From Acheta domesticus (lineage: Eukaryota; Arthropoda; Insecta; Orthoptera; Gryllidae), in NCBI GenBank assembly GCA_031308135.1, contig JAHLJT010009419.1, forward strand, positions 38,247,221 through 38,311,220: a DNA stretch of 64,000 nucleotides, written 5' to 3'. This document shows, piece after piece, positions 36,020 to 47,739 of this stretch; position 1 is the first letter of the stretch, and every line of letters starts with the position of its first letter. The notes beneath the pieces were generated by a model. That model saw only the letters and a program-made list of their open reading frames with translations, ran no database searches and had not been told where the DNA came from. A program made the position numbers and the translations under genes.

Positions 36020-36900
36020 ACTATTACACGCATAAACGTAAAGAAACAAATAAAAATATTTTAGAAATAATGATGAACGAGATTCATTCTGAAAACAGTA
36101 ACGAATACACCCTTCAGTGCATTAGATGCAGTGTAAGACGAAAATAAACTGTAAAATACCAAAGGGAAAAAATAGTAGGCTAATAAGATCTTACTTGTCA
36201 CAAATACTACTCGTACGTCTAGCCAACGAACTAAAAGTCGAGTTCTGATACCACTTTGTGGTCATCCTGGTGGTTCTCCAAGATAGAAGTAAGCACGAAA
36301 TGCGCTGCACCCCGTCTAAGGAGTAGACACCTGAGAATATGGCATCACCATATGTCCCGAAAATCAAGGCAATTCGGGAAGGGGAACCTAGGTGCTTATT
36401 AAATGTAATCTCCAAACGTTTTTATGGTAAATAGAGACGGCAGGATGTAAAGAAAACAATAAAAATGCGATCAGCGGAGGACCGAGAATCCTGATTGCAG
36501 TGATAACACCCAGCCTTTTATAATATGTTGGTGACTTAAGTCCACTGACCATTACACATTTTTGTGTTGTTGCATCAAAGATGGATGATGATGATGGTGT
36601 TTTTTTTATTCCATTGCTAACCTTCATTGTTATTTTATTTATTTAATATGTTTGTCAAAAAAATCAAAGACTATAACCGATGTGTGATGGAGGAATGAAC
36701 GAAGCATTTGCACTTAATCTTCTCTTGCATCGTTGGTAGTTGGTAGGTGCAGGCGCGTGGGGCAAGGTGGCGGGCGAACGGCGGTGGGAGGGGAGCGGAA
36801 CGGAGACCGCAGGACGTGCGAGCTCCACCGCAGGCTCCCTTCTCCGCTGCGGCCCCGCACTCGCCCGCGCACGGCACCCGCGACACGTCCTCCGACGCCG
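36020..36900. other. Non-coding stretch with a GC-rich patch
   Basis: 36020-36720 is ordinary AT-rich DNA. 36750-36900 is GC- and CpG-rich and runs directly into the SINE head at 36901. ORFs on both strands of the patch are Arg/Pro/Ala-rich and unrecognisable; acceptor-like CGCAG words occur, but no exon can be supported. Confidence 0.5.
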
Positions 36901-37287
36901 AGGGCACTGCTCAGGGTGTCAACTGATGTCACTGCAGTGCATATGACCGGGAAGTTCCGACAGTGGCAGGATTTTTGACACAAGCTTCAGTCGCTGTCTG
37001 GAGGAGAATTCTCGTGGCCGGCTACTCTGATTGGCAGTTTTTCGTGGTCTCTCCGGTCAACACCAGGTGAATGACGGAGCAGTATCCCAAAAAACAGGCC
37101 ACGGGCCGCGCGCGATCTTTCCTTCCTCTTCCTTGCCCTATCCTCACCCCTTACTTACACACACATACACTAACATGCATTACACTACCACACATGCCGG
37201 GGGACCGCTCGGAAGCTAAGAGCTCGGCCCGACTGAGACGGTGCTACGATGGTGGGAGATACCTGATAGAGGAAAAGCCCGCTAAAT
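36901..37287 (+). mobile_element. tRNA-derived SINE, family I, with middle segment
   Basis: Degenerate box A (GCACTGCTCAGGGTG) and box B, then GGAGAATTCTCGTGGCCGGC, GGTCTCTCCGGTCAACACCAG, GGTGAATGACGGAGCAG, the C/T-rich linker, CACACATGCCGGGGGACCGC and GGTGGGAGATACCTG. It ends early, at AAAGCCCGCTAA, so the last 60-70 bases of the family are missing. Confidence 0.82.
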
Positions 37288-37404
37288 ACCCGCTGTTTCC
37301 CAAATTTTGAAGAAAGTTCTTCAAAATCGCGGTGCCTCTAGTGAAATCGACCGAGAAATATTTCTTTTGGAAGAAATCGAACGTATGGTTTAGTTGCTAG
37401 TGGT

Positions 37405-37580
37405 GGTTTACAGATCGACAGTCAGACGGTCGGACGGAGGGACGTACGGACGGACGGATAGACGGACAAATGGACATTTTGAAAAAAAAACACTTGTTCG
37501 GAATCCCCTGATACGTGTAGTTTCGTTGAAATCTCGAAATCGACTTTCCGCAGCATTACAGCAACACATATACCTACGTA
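37405..37580 (+). repeat. Interspersed repeat, family B (copy 2)
   Basis: A GGACGGACGGATAGACGGAC core of about 55 bases, then a run of A, ACACTTGTTCGGAATC and CGTTGAAATCTCGAAATCGACTT...GCAGCATTACA. Parallel to 30735-30890, but with a longer GACG core. Confidence 0.65.
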
Positions 37581-38737
37581 TACGAGAAACTAATAATTCA
37601 TTTTGATGCTTTCGATTCAATTTATCCTACCCACTGTCGAATTTTCCACTCCATGATGAAGAAGCAGAGAAGAACTAGTAATGAAAATATTGTGTCCAAA
37701 CTTTTAAAGGCAATGTGTGCACTCTGTCTCACATTGCGCACACAATTTCTTTGATTCCTACACTATTATTATTTACTTCTATTTTTCCTTTACATTTTGC
37801 AGTCTCTATGTGAGTATTCTATCCTCTATTCATGAAAAAATTTTCACCACCACACGAAAGGGTTTGACATGATACTCATATTTGATATGGAGCTCATTAA
37901 ACAAATATTCAGTATTCGTTTTCTGTATTCTCGGTGTTAATCATTGAATTTTGTATCATCTTAAGGATGAATATAGAATCAATGTGAATGACAGTAATTT
38001 TATATTCATCGATTTGAATTTCCTTTAAAGAAAAAATACATTTGAATTAAAGTCTCTCACTTATTAGGATGTAATTTATCCATTTATTTGTTTATAGACT
38101 TATTGCACAATCTGTTTACAGTACGAATCAATGTTAATTTGCTATCAGGAGTGGAAACCGCAGTATGTAATTACGTAGTCGTAGTTTCCAAAATGGTTGT
38201 CTGCGGTCAACAGGTGGATTATTCGCTTGGTATTGTCTAATTTCATTGTAATTGACAACTTTTGCACATAATTTGTAGGAGTGACTCAATAGTTACTAAT
38301 AATACTATTGGGGCAAAAGTGACATTTTATTTGGAAGGAAGGAAAAGTTGCGATTGTTCGATTTTTCCGGGCATATCGTCTGCTACGGTCATCATTCTCG
38401 TTAGTGTACTGAATGGTTCATTCCGAGAGGTGGCGGTGTTCTTATCCGCAGATGGAGAGATTCGGCGCCAACCTACATGTCGGCTTGCGAGGGATTCCCC
38501 CTTCTAGATATCTGTTGTCAAGGGGAAAAAGTTATGCCAATTTTTTGCGAAATTGGGTTAAGTACTGGAACTACAAATTAAGCATCTATATTTTATTTTA
38601 GTAAAACGACTCAATTCAAATGTTGCCTCCTTAACGAGAAAAAAGCGTTGAGAAATAGCGTTGAGCATAGGAAAAAGCTTTGGCTCAATAATCTAACCCT
38701 TGTTTTCTCCAAACTACGATTTTTGACTTAAAAACTT
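37581..38737. other. AT-rich intronic stretch
   Basis: No feature recognised. Confidence 0.5.
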
Positions 38738-39140
38738 TTACCTCGTGGCCATATATATATTATCCCCAGCAAGAACCGCCTGTCCCGGGACAAGCTCTAC
38801 GCAGCCGACTGGCCTTCCGACATGAGGGATAATGCAGTGCTTGAAGTGTGTGTAAGGGAAAAGAATGAAACAAGAAAGATGAAGAAATGATCGCGGGCGG
38901 TCCATGGCTTGTTTGTTAGGGTACGTCATTCACCCGGTGTTGATCGGAGAAACCGCGGAAATCTACCGATCAGAGCAGCGGGCACCTAGATTTCTCCTTC
39001 AGACAGCGGCTGTATCGCCCTAGCTATATGGCTAGTATCGAAAGTCTGCCACCACCGGGACTCGACCACTAGGACCCCCAGGTCAGAGTCATCGTTGACA
39101 CAGCAATAGTGTCTGGCTCTGGGCTAAACTCAGTCGGGTA
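38738..39140 (-). mobile_element. tRNA-derived SINE, family I
   Basis: In reverse complement: a tRNA-like head with box B-like GGTCGAGTCCCGG (about 39052-39066), then GGAGAAATCTAGGTGCCCGC, GATCGGTAGATTTCCGCGG, GGTGAATGACGTACCC and the distal GGAAGGCCAGTCGGC...CTTGTCCCGGGACAGGCGG part. Followed directly on its head side by the family D repeat at 39150. Confidence 0.8.
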
Positions 39141-39149
39141 AAAGTTGCG

Positions 39150-39455
39150 ATACGAGGCCAATAGGCAGAAGTTCGCAACCCTACAAACAAAATAAATTCA
39201 CTTTTTAGCACGTGCGTCATACAGTATTTTTTAGATAGCCAGAATGATTTTCATTTTATTTTAGTTGAAGTACACAAATCACGTATTTATGTACTTCGTT
39301 TTATGAAGGTCAGACGTAGCTGATGCGTTCAGACGTAAGGATTTTGTTTTCATTGTTGCATTTAGAGTTTTATCGGAAGATTTGAGTATCGCCTCACTCT
39401 TAACACTAATGTTAAAAATTGGCCCTTTTGCACACTGTGCATGCCTTACAAGCAA
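39150..39455 (+). repeat. Diverged interspersed repeat, family D (copy 2)
   Basis: Collinear with 11735-12015: GCAACCCTACAAACAAAATA, CACGTGCGTCATACAG, AGATAGCC, TTTGAGTATCGCCTCACT and TAACACTAATGTTAAAAAT match in order. The middle is more diverged. Non-coding. Confidence 0.65.
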
Positions 39456-39495
39456 TCGTAACTAATGGATGTCAAAATATTAAGAGTGTTCGTTG

Positions 39496-39736
39496 GATGA
39501 AATAATTGAAGTCATCTTTGTCTACTTAGATTTATTCTGAGAGCCGGCTTTACGTTTTGCCGTCATCATTAGTCTCCATACGTGTCACATGTAGCGAGAC
39601 TCTTCGTCGATGACAGCTTCACACACAGCGTGTCACTTTCGCGACATACAGTGAGATTGATGATGATGGAAAAGTTGTCGAAAGCTGGCGCTCTGAATAA
39701 ATCTATATGGAAAAAGATGACTTCAATTGCTTCATC
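39496..39736. mobile_element. Foldback element with arms of about 80 bp
   Basis: The left arm (39496-39571: GATGAAATAATTGAAGTCAT...TAGATTTATTCTGAGAGCCGG) pairs with the right arm (39656-39736), whose reverse complement reads GATGAAGCAATTGAAGTCAT...TAGATTTATTCAGAGCGCCAG. The loop is about 85 bases. No coding capacity and no clear target duplication, so the superfamily is unknown. Confidence 0.78.
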
Positions 39737-40493
39737 TTTCAATAATGTCAACACTTTATCAGCATTTTCACATTTACGGGCAGTTATTTTTTATTTGTTT
39801 GTGAATAAATCATCACCTTGTAGTGAAAATGCTTTTAACAACGCCCGTGGTTTCAGAATATTTTCAAGAATCAGAAATAATGACAACAGATCCAACAACT
39901 GATTTAATATGATATTTTGTGTGATGTGTTGTTGGGCAATGACTGAGTGGCTTTTCAGACTTTTTCTTTTATTTCGTTTGGTTAGTTTACGTTCACTGAA
40001 ACATGAGAGCAGGAAACACGATTATAGATGTAATTGAATGAGTGTAAATTCGTTAAAATAATTAGGGATTAACATTTGTTCTAGTTATTTATTTTAGCCT
40101 CATAAATGGCACCAGTAATTCAAATTCCCCGAAACGTTGACTTCAAGAATAAATTTGAACTTCCTGTTCCTGTTTTGATGGAAATTTGTATTGTAAAATA
40201 TGAAGTTGTTTCTTTGAAAGCGTTACTAGTATTGTCTGTCATTAAATTTGATGAAGAAATCAATTATTAGACAAGAAAATAAAACTGTATCTGAGAAATA
40301 ATTGTGTATTTTGTGTTTGTAATGAAGGGAGAGGATAACTCCAATTATCAATGAAACAGACACTTTGTTAACAGCAACTAAGCATTTTCGTGCATCACAT
40401 ATTATAAACTCTGCCTCAAATTTATGATAGAGTACACTGTCTCTTCTTTGTAAATTTTTCTGACCCGACGATACATCGCGATGTCATCTTCTG
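39737..40493. other. AT-rich intronic stretch
   Basis: No feature recognised. Confidence 0.5.
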
Positions 40494-40831
40494 TTGCTGT
40501 CTGGAGCTGGTTGCTCTCTTGGGGAGAATTCTAGCGGCTGGCTGCACTGATCCGTAGTTTTCTGCGCTTTCTCCAATTAACGCCAGACGAAATTCCGGAG
40601 CACTACCATAACAAACGGACCATGCACAATTACACGCACCACACTACCACACATGCCGAGCGAGCAGTCGGGGGCTTTGAACTTGTCCCGACTGTCAGAG
40701 GCAGTGGTCCGCTGATAGGAGATAAGTAGTTGAAGACCCCTCTCCAGCAAGCCGACGAGTACGTCGGTGCCGGATCTTGCCATCTAGTGAGGGAAGGTCA
40801 CCATCACCACACGGGATAAATTATGCACTAC
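40494..40831 (+). mobile_element. tRNA-derived SINE, family I, 5'-truncated
   Basis: Starts inside the body (GTCTGGAG...GGGGAGAATTCTAGCGG) and runs to the true 3' end with GGAAGGTCACCATCACCAC and TATGCACTAC. The tRNA-like head is missing, the usual pattern of incomplete reverse transcription. A small hAT-like element is inserted exactly in its terminal ACTACAC motif. Confidence 0.82.
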
Positions 40832-41072
40832 ACCAGTGTTGTCAAGGTCGATGCCACGAGCGGGAGTCCGTGACACGAGTGCCACGACGAAATCGCCCCT
40901 CCACGCAGTTCATAACCCTACCGCAAGAGACAACGCCATCATTATTGTAAAACGTCGGGGTTACTAATAGTTTCCTCTCCCAATGCTAGTGGCCCAGAGA
41001 AGCTCGTGTCATGGCACAGTTCCGCGAGGCGTGCCACTACCACCAGTAGGAGACCTTGACACTATGCTCTAC
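40824..41072. mobile_element. Small hAT-like MITE with 8-bp target duplication
   Basis: The left end ACCAGTGTTGTCAAGGTC starts at 40832; the right end, in reverse complement TAGTGTCAAGGTC, finishes at 41064. The flanks are TGCACTAC (40824-40831) and TGCTCTAC (41065-41072), 7 of 8 identical. Inner parts also pair loosely (GTGACACGAG / CTCGTGTCATGG). The 233-bp element is non-coding. The CAGTG-type end and octamer duplication suggest hAT. Confidence 0.68.
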
Positions 41073-41126
41073 TCTGACAGGGAGAATGACGTTAGCAGTT
41101 GATTCGCTCACAGTCACTTATCAATA

Positions 41127-41719
41127 AACGAATGAGTCGGCCCCGTGGCCGAGATTGCTAAGGAGTGTCGTAGTGATCTTGGACCGTGGAGTCACAAGTT
41201 CGAGTCCCGCCTCGCGCATGGTTATATGTATTCGTCCTTTCGCCCCCTATCATCCTCATACCATTATGTTACATCCAGTAGTAGTTGCTAATGACCTAGT
41301 AGTTGATGTCACATAAGAGATTGCTAGGACGTGTCGTAGTGATTTTGGACCGTGGGGTCACGTGTGCGAGTCCCGCCTCGAGCATGGTTGTGTGTGTTCG
41401 TCCTTTCACCCCCTATCATCACCATATCGTTTCATCCTCATACCATAATGTTACATCCAATAGTAGTCGCTAATGATCTAGTAGTTGATGTCACATAAGA
41501 GATTGCTAGGAAGTGTCGTAGTGATTTTGGACCGTGGGGTCGCGTGTTCGAGTCCCTCCTCGAGCATGGTTGTGTGTGTTCGTCCTTTCCCCCCTATCAT
41601 CGCCATACCGTTTCTTCCTTATACCATAACGTTACATCCAATAGTAGTCGCTAAAGACCTAATAGTGGATGTCACATAGCATTAAAAAAAACAAAAAACA
41701 AAAAAAAATGAACGAATGA
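41127..41719 (+). mobile_element. Trimeric tRNA-Ser/Leu-like SINE (family II) with target duplications
   Basis: The 9-base duplication AACGAATGA flanks the element at 41127-41135 and 41711-41719. The head GTCGGCCCCGTGGCCGAG has a box A typical of tRNA-Ser/Leu, followed by box B AGTTCGAGTCCC. After the first unit the body is repeated twice more (landmark GAGATTGCTA at 41151, 41317 and 41499; spacing 166 and 182 bases). Units 2 and 3 lack the first 15 bases of the head but keep a box B (GTGCGAGTCCC, GTTCGAGTCCC). The whole trimer ends in one A-rich tail (about 41682-41709). Since one pair of duplications encloses all three units, the trimer inserted as a single retrotransposition product or expanded after insertion. 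Confidence 0.88.
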
Positions 41720-41739
41720 ATGCAAGCCCGCTTAGGCCC

Positions 41740-42030
41740 TTTTTTCCCTCCCAGCTGCCGGAGGCGCGCGTACCGCGCAGCAGTTGAGTGTGTGAAGGGC
41801 CCCGTTGGAGCGCAGGCGGCGGCCGCAGAAAGAGGCGAAGGCTTGGAGAGCCCAGCGTCCGCGCGCAGGGCAGCGCCCTCCGCCGCTGTTTGTCTTTACT
41901 GCCGGCGCAGCCGCGCAGAAGCAGAGATAACCGGAACGCCGCGGGGCCCGGCTCGCCTCTCTTTGCCAACTGGCCGGAGCAAAGGAGCGGCCCTGGCCCA
42001 CGCGCGTTGCCCTTTTCCACCAACTTCAGG
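41740..42030. other. CpG-rich, non-repetitive patch
   Basis: A GC-rich island of about 290 bases directly after the trimeric SINE. Overlapping ORFs occur in several frames on both strands without recognisable domains. It could be a CpG island or a relic of a GC-rich repeat. Confidence 0.4.
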
Positions 42031-45000
42031 ATGCTTTTTTTTTTAAATTATCTTCGGTGTAGTTGTTTGCTTTTGCGTTCCCAGTGTAGTCTTTCGACGC
42101 CTTCGGGTTTGTTGCCTTAGAGGCCCAGGTCATGGACTGCTTGCGAAAGGGAATCATGCGAAAGAATTGGTTTTGGGAGAATTAAATCAGTACATGGAGT
42201 ACTTTGAAGCACAAGTGGTCGTCTAGATTTTGCGAGACCTTAAGAAGAATAGAGGAGGAAAGTATTATTTATGCAATTACTTCTCATATTTTATACAATA
42301 TAATGTAAAATCCCTGGTAGGAGTGCTGGATAAAAATATTTGTAGTATCCTTAAAGTTCTTGAACTACAGTATTTAATAATGGCAACAAGAAATTATATC
42401 ATCTGAACGTATTTGAGAATCTTTGAAGTCAAATAATGTAATTCATATTATATTATAGCAATGCCAATATTAATAAGTAGTTTTCAACTTATTCTTAATA
42501 GTATAAAATCAAGTACTTTGTTCTGCAACGCACTAAGTGTCATAAGCTCCATGTTCTGCAATTCTTATTTTTTGGATGTGAAGTTACCACCACTTGTAAT
42601 GGTCACTACTGGTATTTTTACCCTAATACAACAGTAAATAAAAGTTTTGTTCATGTTCAAACAAAACGGTACACATCAGTACTTTTACATTATTCAAAGC
42701 ATATGATTGAAAGAGATCTTGCTAAATAACAATTAGTCTTCTTTTCACCTATTATCGAGCGATGGGAGACGTCGCCTCTTGATTCGCCCTTCAACGGTCA
42801 CACCATTCTCGCCACCGTCTAGAACAGAAGGGTTAGTCTGCGATCTCACGAACTACTTGCCCTCCTAGGAAGACCAGTGGTCCTGCAAGCACGGGCAACT
42901 TTTCCGAACTCCGCATTCACTTCTTCTCCAAATCCAGAAAAGGGTACACGAGTTCACTTTAAAGCGTGAAATGCAAGCGCGGATCGTACTCGCAGTATAA
43001 CGAAGAATGGTAGATAAATACATCTGTCTTATGTATGCTATCATACATTAACCGATATTTTAATTCTCTTTAAATATTTTACTGCTTGTTAAATTATTTT
43101 GTTTCATTTATTTTTAAATTCTGCATTGTATAATATATTTGGCAAGGGCCAGGTATACTTTGATTGTTAAATCTTTCCTTATATTTGTATTATGTTATAT
43201 TTAATTAATTTATCTTGTTATTTGCATATATTCAAAGAATGTGAAAAATAACAGGTATGCTTTACAAGAGGATATCTCTTTTTAACAGAAAATAATTTGT
43301 ATTAAACTTACTAACGTGAACGCAGAAAATTGATTCAGTTATTGTATTCTTAAGTAGACGCGATTACGAAACCAAGACCTTTTTGATTCAAGATTTTTGA
43401 TTTTTCTTTTCACAGACAATTTCAAATGTGACTCATGTATTTAATTTTACTGGATCATTTCTTTGCTTTAGAATATTAAGTAGGAATTAATATCGCTTTT
43501 GGGACAGTAGCTGTCTACTAACTTCTGTTAAGATTTCTCCAAAAGGCTGTCATGAGCCAAATATCTATTGACGCACTGTCGCTCGAAGCATTTTGTACAA
43601 TCCTTACTTTTAACCCAAGAGGCAGTTGCTCTGGGACCAATGCTCGCAAACTCTGGAAAGCTACTTCCCTTACTTGCGATATTGACATCCAGAGAGAGCG
43701 ACGCCGACACTTTCTCCCTTCCTTTGCCATGCAAATGAGGCGCTGAAACATGCGTCGTTGGCCATTTGTTTCGTTACTATTTACGGACCATTTTCCTCAT
43801 GCAAAGTAAAGAAGTTCAATGTTTGATATTCTGTCGTATTGCTCTTTCCTTACCACATACCGGCCTCTTTCATTGTACCATTTCATGTTTTTCGTTCTTT
43901 ATCGACGTATACTGTTTCTTTCATACTTTCCTCGCTCCCTTCACGACTTGTACAACGATATCAGATATTACATAATATGTCCAATATTATCAAATATATC
44001 AATTTTATAAAGTCCTTAAGTATATTCTACGAGAGGCATGACTCATTAAACATATTAAAATGCGTTCGCATAAAAACCTCCGAAGAACATATATTAAATT
44101 TAGGTATAAAATCATTACTCGTGTATTTGGGATAATGTTGTGCCTAGTCTTTGCTAAATAGGTCACTCAAATTAGAGCCATTAAGGCGAGTCACCCAGAA
44201 TGAAATAGTTTCCCATGTAATAAACGATCAATAGTCTCACTGATGTCCGCCTCTGCATTATGCATAACAAGTATCGTGATCATTGGTACTTGCGTGTCAC
44301 ACATATATCTTTTCGAAAGTTAGAACATATTGAATGGATGTCGATGCTGACCTTAGGAGCAAGAGTAGTTGTTCATGCTAGAAAGGAATGGTGTTTTGGA
44401 GTTCAGGATAACATTTTCTGTTCTTCGAGAGTATCACCATTCATTTGTTTCATTTTGTCTGCTACTACAGATTTCATTATTCCTCAATGTGTTAAATTTC
44501 ATTTGAATAAAGTAACATAAAAACTGATCCTTTGAAATTGAAACCAGAAATCATTTCTTCTCTAATATTTTCAGTAATCCAATAATTCAAAGACAAGTAA
44601 AATTATTTTGAAGAATTTGTGATTTTTTTATGAGAAAACATTGGATACTATCATGAAATAAAACATATCTTCGGTATAAAACTGTGAATCGTTCAAGTTA
44701 CTGTTATTTAAAATAACTGCAAGATGTTTTCAATTGTAGTCATGAAAGTTCGCAATTTATGCAATTTTGTGTCCTTTAGCAAACAAATAATAGTATGTGG
44801 ATGCAATATCTACAACTTTTTTATCACTTAGTCTCCCTGTTCTCTGATATCCTGCGATGTGCTTCTCCTTTCGTGTTTTACCAAGAGATATTTCACTTTT
44901 GACCTTACTTCCCCCATATCTTGCTGACCTTTGACCTCTTAATACCACCTGCCTCTAGCCCCGTTTCCTTGTATCCGCTTCTTTTGTTGCAAACATATCC

Positions 45001-46999
45001 CGCTTTACCTTTTTTTGCATGTAATGAATAGACGGTGTCTTTTGTTTCATGGCATTTTCGTCTCTCATAGCCTGACGGCATTAGATATTTTAGACATTAA
45101 CTATTTTTTTCTTCTAATTAATTTTTCTTAATGCTTTTTTCGCGAAATATTTTCTTTTTGAATTTGTATTATTTTTTTGCTTAAATGTCGTTTTTTATAT
45201 TTTCGTGTTTGTACTGTGTTTCTACTTCTTAGCATTTTGTCATCATTTGTATCTAAAACCATTCACATATCTTTCTTTCCAACCCACGTTCGTTCATTCT
45301 GTTTGTCTTTACCAATGATACTTTTTATCGAAAACACTGATAAACATATAGATATCCGGCATGGTGTTAACTTTTTCCAATGTAGTTTTTCATGTTGATT
45401 TCAAATCTGAAAATCGTTTTGCTCTGTCGTTTTTCGATATCGCATTACTAATCTTTCATTTGTTTTTTGAAATTTTCATTTTTCTGTCACTCGCGCGTCC
45501 ATTCGTAGTTCAAGTACTCGCCTATTGAACTACACCTAACTCACTCATTATTTAGTTTTCTTCACCTTCTATTATTTACGTTTTTCTGCGCAATAACAAA
45601 GAAAAACGCATAAACACTTGTAAACACATTTGAAATATTGCACATCACAAGTATGAAATCTATAGAGATTTAAGAATTATCACAGAATTATCACCAGTAC
45701 TGCTGTTTTATTTGCAAGTAGGACAGTAGAAATATAAAGTACTACTATCTAAAGCAAAATTGGCCTATCAAAACTAGAATGCAGTCAGAAAATAAAAATG
45801 TCCTTCGTGTGACGTAGGTTGATCGCGACAACGTACTAATGCCACGGGTTCAGATCAAGCTGGTAATCAAAGAAAATTTAATGATTCCCAGCTGGATGTG
45901 CATTTGACAACGACTTAGACGCTTTTCGATACCTGTGCAACTAGTTGTGAGAGTTGAGTTATGTGAAAGTGAAAGAAGGGTGCGTTCACATGTCCACAAA
46001 TAAGGAAGGTAAAATGCTGACAGCCACTTCCAGTATTTATTGAATGATACTGAAAAAAGTGCATAGAGGGCATTCACATCAGTTGTAGCCAGTTACCTTG
46101 GAATTTATAAATCTGCTATATAAATGTTGTGAAGAAGTACATCAGTGCCTACAAAAAGCTGGGTGTCAACATGTTTCTCAAAATTCATCTCGTTGACTCG
46201 CATCTTGATTTCTTCCGCGAAAACCTCGGTTCAGTCTGTGACAAACATAGTTTTCACCGAGAAATTTTGTGGAGTAACTTAGGAGTAATGGAGTAACGTA
46301 GCAGGGTCACTGAAGTGCAGGAGTGTTATCTGATTACTACTGTACACTTCAGCGTGACATGCCAAAATATGCTCAGCATAAACGCAAGTCTAGAAATTCA
46401 AACCAAATACACCTTATATTAAGTATTTTCAGTGTGTACAGATTTTATGTGTGTGTTATTCTTTGAAATATATATTACCATACAATATGCGTGCCATGTA
46501 ACTCAGCCTCACTTTTCTACGCTAATTCCATGTTCATTAGTATCCATGTAACAAAACTGTTCTAGTGAAATGAAAATGATTCTAGGAGTATATCTAAAAG
46601 CGGTAGGTTATAGGGACAAATGAATTGTATAATTTGAATCAGCAAGTTTTACTTATCAAAGAACAAGTGTTAGATACCAAGATACCCGACAACTTTCAAA
46701 ATTTCCTCTTCAGTGTAATCTGCCTATTTACTGCAAGATTGTGCCAAATGGCTTTATAAATGAGACGATAGCAATGACGATCCACAGGTGCGAGTAATAT
46801 TAATTGTTTTGTTACATCATATCCTTATTGTGTCGATGTCACACCATGAGATCTCTATCTTCTTACTTTTATCTCAAATTTACTGTCACTTTTAACCTTT
46901 TAACCTTTTTTTCCATCTCTCCTCTTATTCTTTTGTTCATATATTCCCACGCCAATCCTCATGGCCACATGCACACCAGAGCGCCCCGCAGCCGTTTCC
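42031..46999. other. AT-rich intronic stretch without recognised features
   Basis: A moderately GC-rich patch at 42770-42960 and an open segment at 43518-43751 (both strands) were examined and not recognised. 45000-45600 is T-rich on the + strand. No element ends or tandem arrays found. Confidence 0.5.
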
Positions 47000-47570
47000 C
47001 ATGTCGTCCCCGTCGGTCGCCACCAATCCCGACCCCGATCACGTTACCCCTGACACATTGCACCACCCCTGTCTCCTACCCCTGACATCACACCCTCTGC
47101 CATCACCCCCAACTTCTGCCATTACCCTCGCTCTCTGCCATCTCCCAGCTCTCTGGCTTCACCCTGCCCTCTGACGTCTCCACTCCCTGCCGCCACCCAT
47201 CCCCACTCTTCCTCCCCGCCCTCTGTTATCACTCTGCCCTTTGCCGTCACCCTCGCTCCTTGCCATCTCCCATCTCCCTGCCTTCCCCCTTCCACCTGAC
47301 GTCTCCACTCCCTGCCGCCACCCCCTCTCCCTCTTCATCCCCGCCCTCTGTCATCACCGTGCCCTTTGCCGTCACCCTCGCTCTCTGCCATCACCCTGAC
47401 CTCTACTGTCTCCAGCCCCTACCGCCACCCACGCCTCTGCCGTCACGTCTGCCCCCTAGTCCCCCCCGCCACTAGCCGTCACTTCCACCCCTTCTTTCAC
47501 TCCTCTCCCTACCGTCCCCCCCCCACTCGTTGCCCACTCCCCCTTCCCCTCGCGTCGATGTCCCTTGCAA
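47000..47570. repeat. C-rich block with a 125-bp tandem duplication
   Basis: Strong C/T skew on the + strand. CTGACGTCTCCACTCCCTGC begins at 47171 and again at 47296, and the following 100 bases match, so a unit of 125 bases is present twice with small differences. CTCTGCCATCACCC-type words recur throughout. Confidence 0.78.
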
Positions 47571-47696
47571 GCCGCAGCTTCCGTTTAATGAGACAGCTCC
47601 ACTCAGGCCGCGTGGGGGCGGCGGCGGCGGCGAGGGATTAAGGCTCGATCCGTCCCCGCAGGCTGCGCCGCTGATTAGATGTTCTCACGTCGGTAC

Positions 47697-47733
47697 AGGC
47701 GGCAGGCGGGCGGGCGGGCGGGCGGGCGGGCGA
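47697..47733. repeat. (GCGG)n microsatellite
   Basis: About eight GCGG units in a short CpG-rich patch (47570-47740). Confidence 0.85.
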
Positions 47734-47739
47734 CTCCTG

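Noticed and set aside
36671..36983. GC-rich patch as an additional ALP exon
   Set aside because: No ALP motif in any frame, and exons 2 and 3 join in phase without it.
41720..42120. GC-rich patch with ORFs on both strands as a gene
   Set aside because: No domain, no consistent frame and no splice context; kept only as a CpG-rich patch.
43518..43751. Overlapping ORFs on both strands as a possible exon or transposase fragment
   Set aside because: No recognisable motif in any frame, and no paired splice sites that fit the ALP gene.
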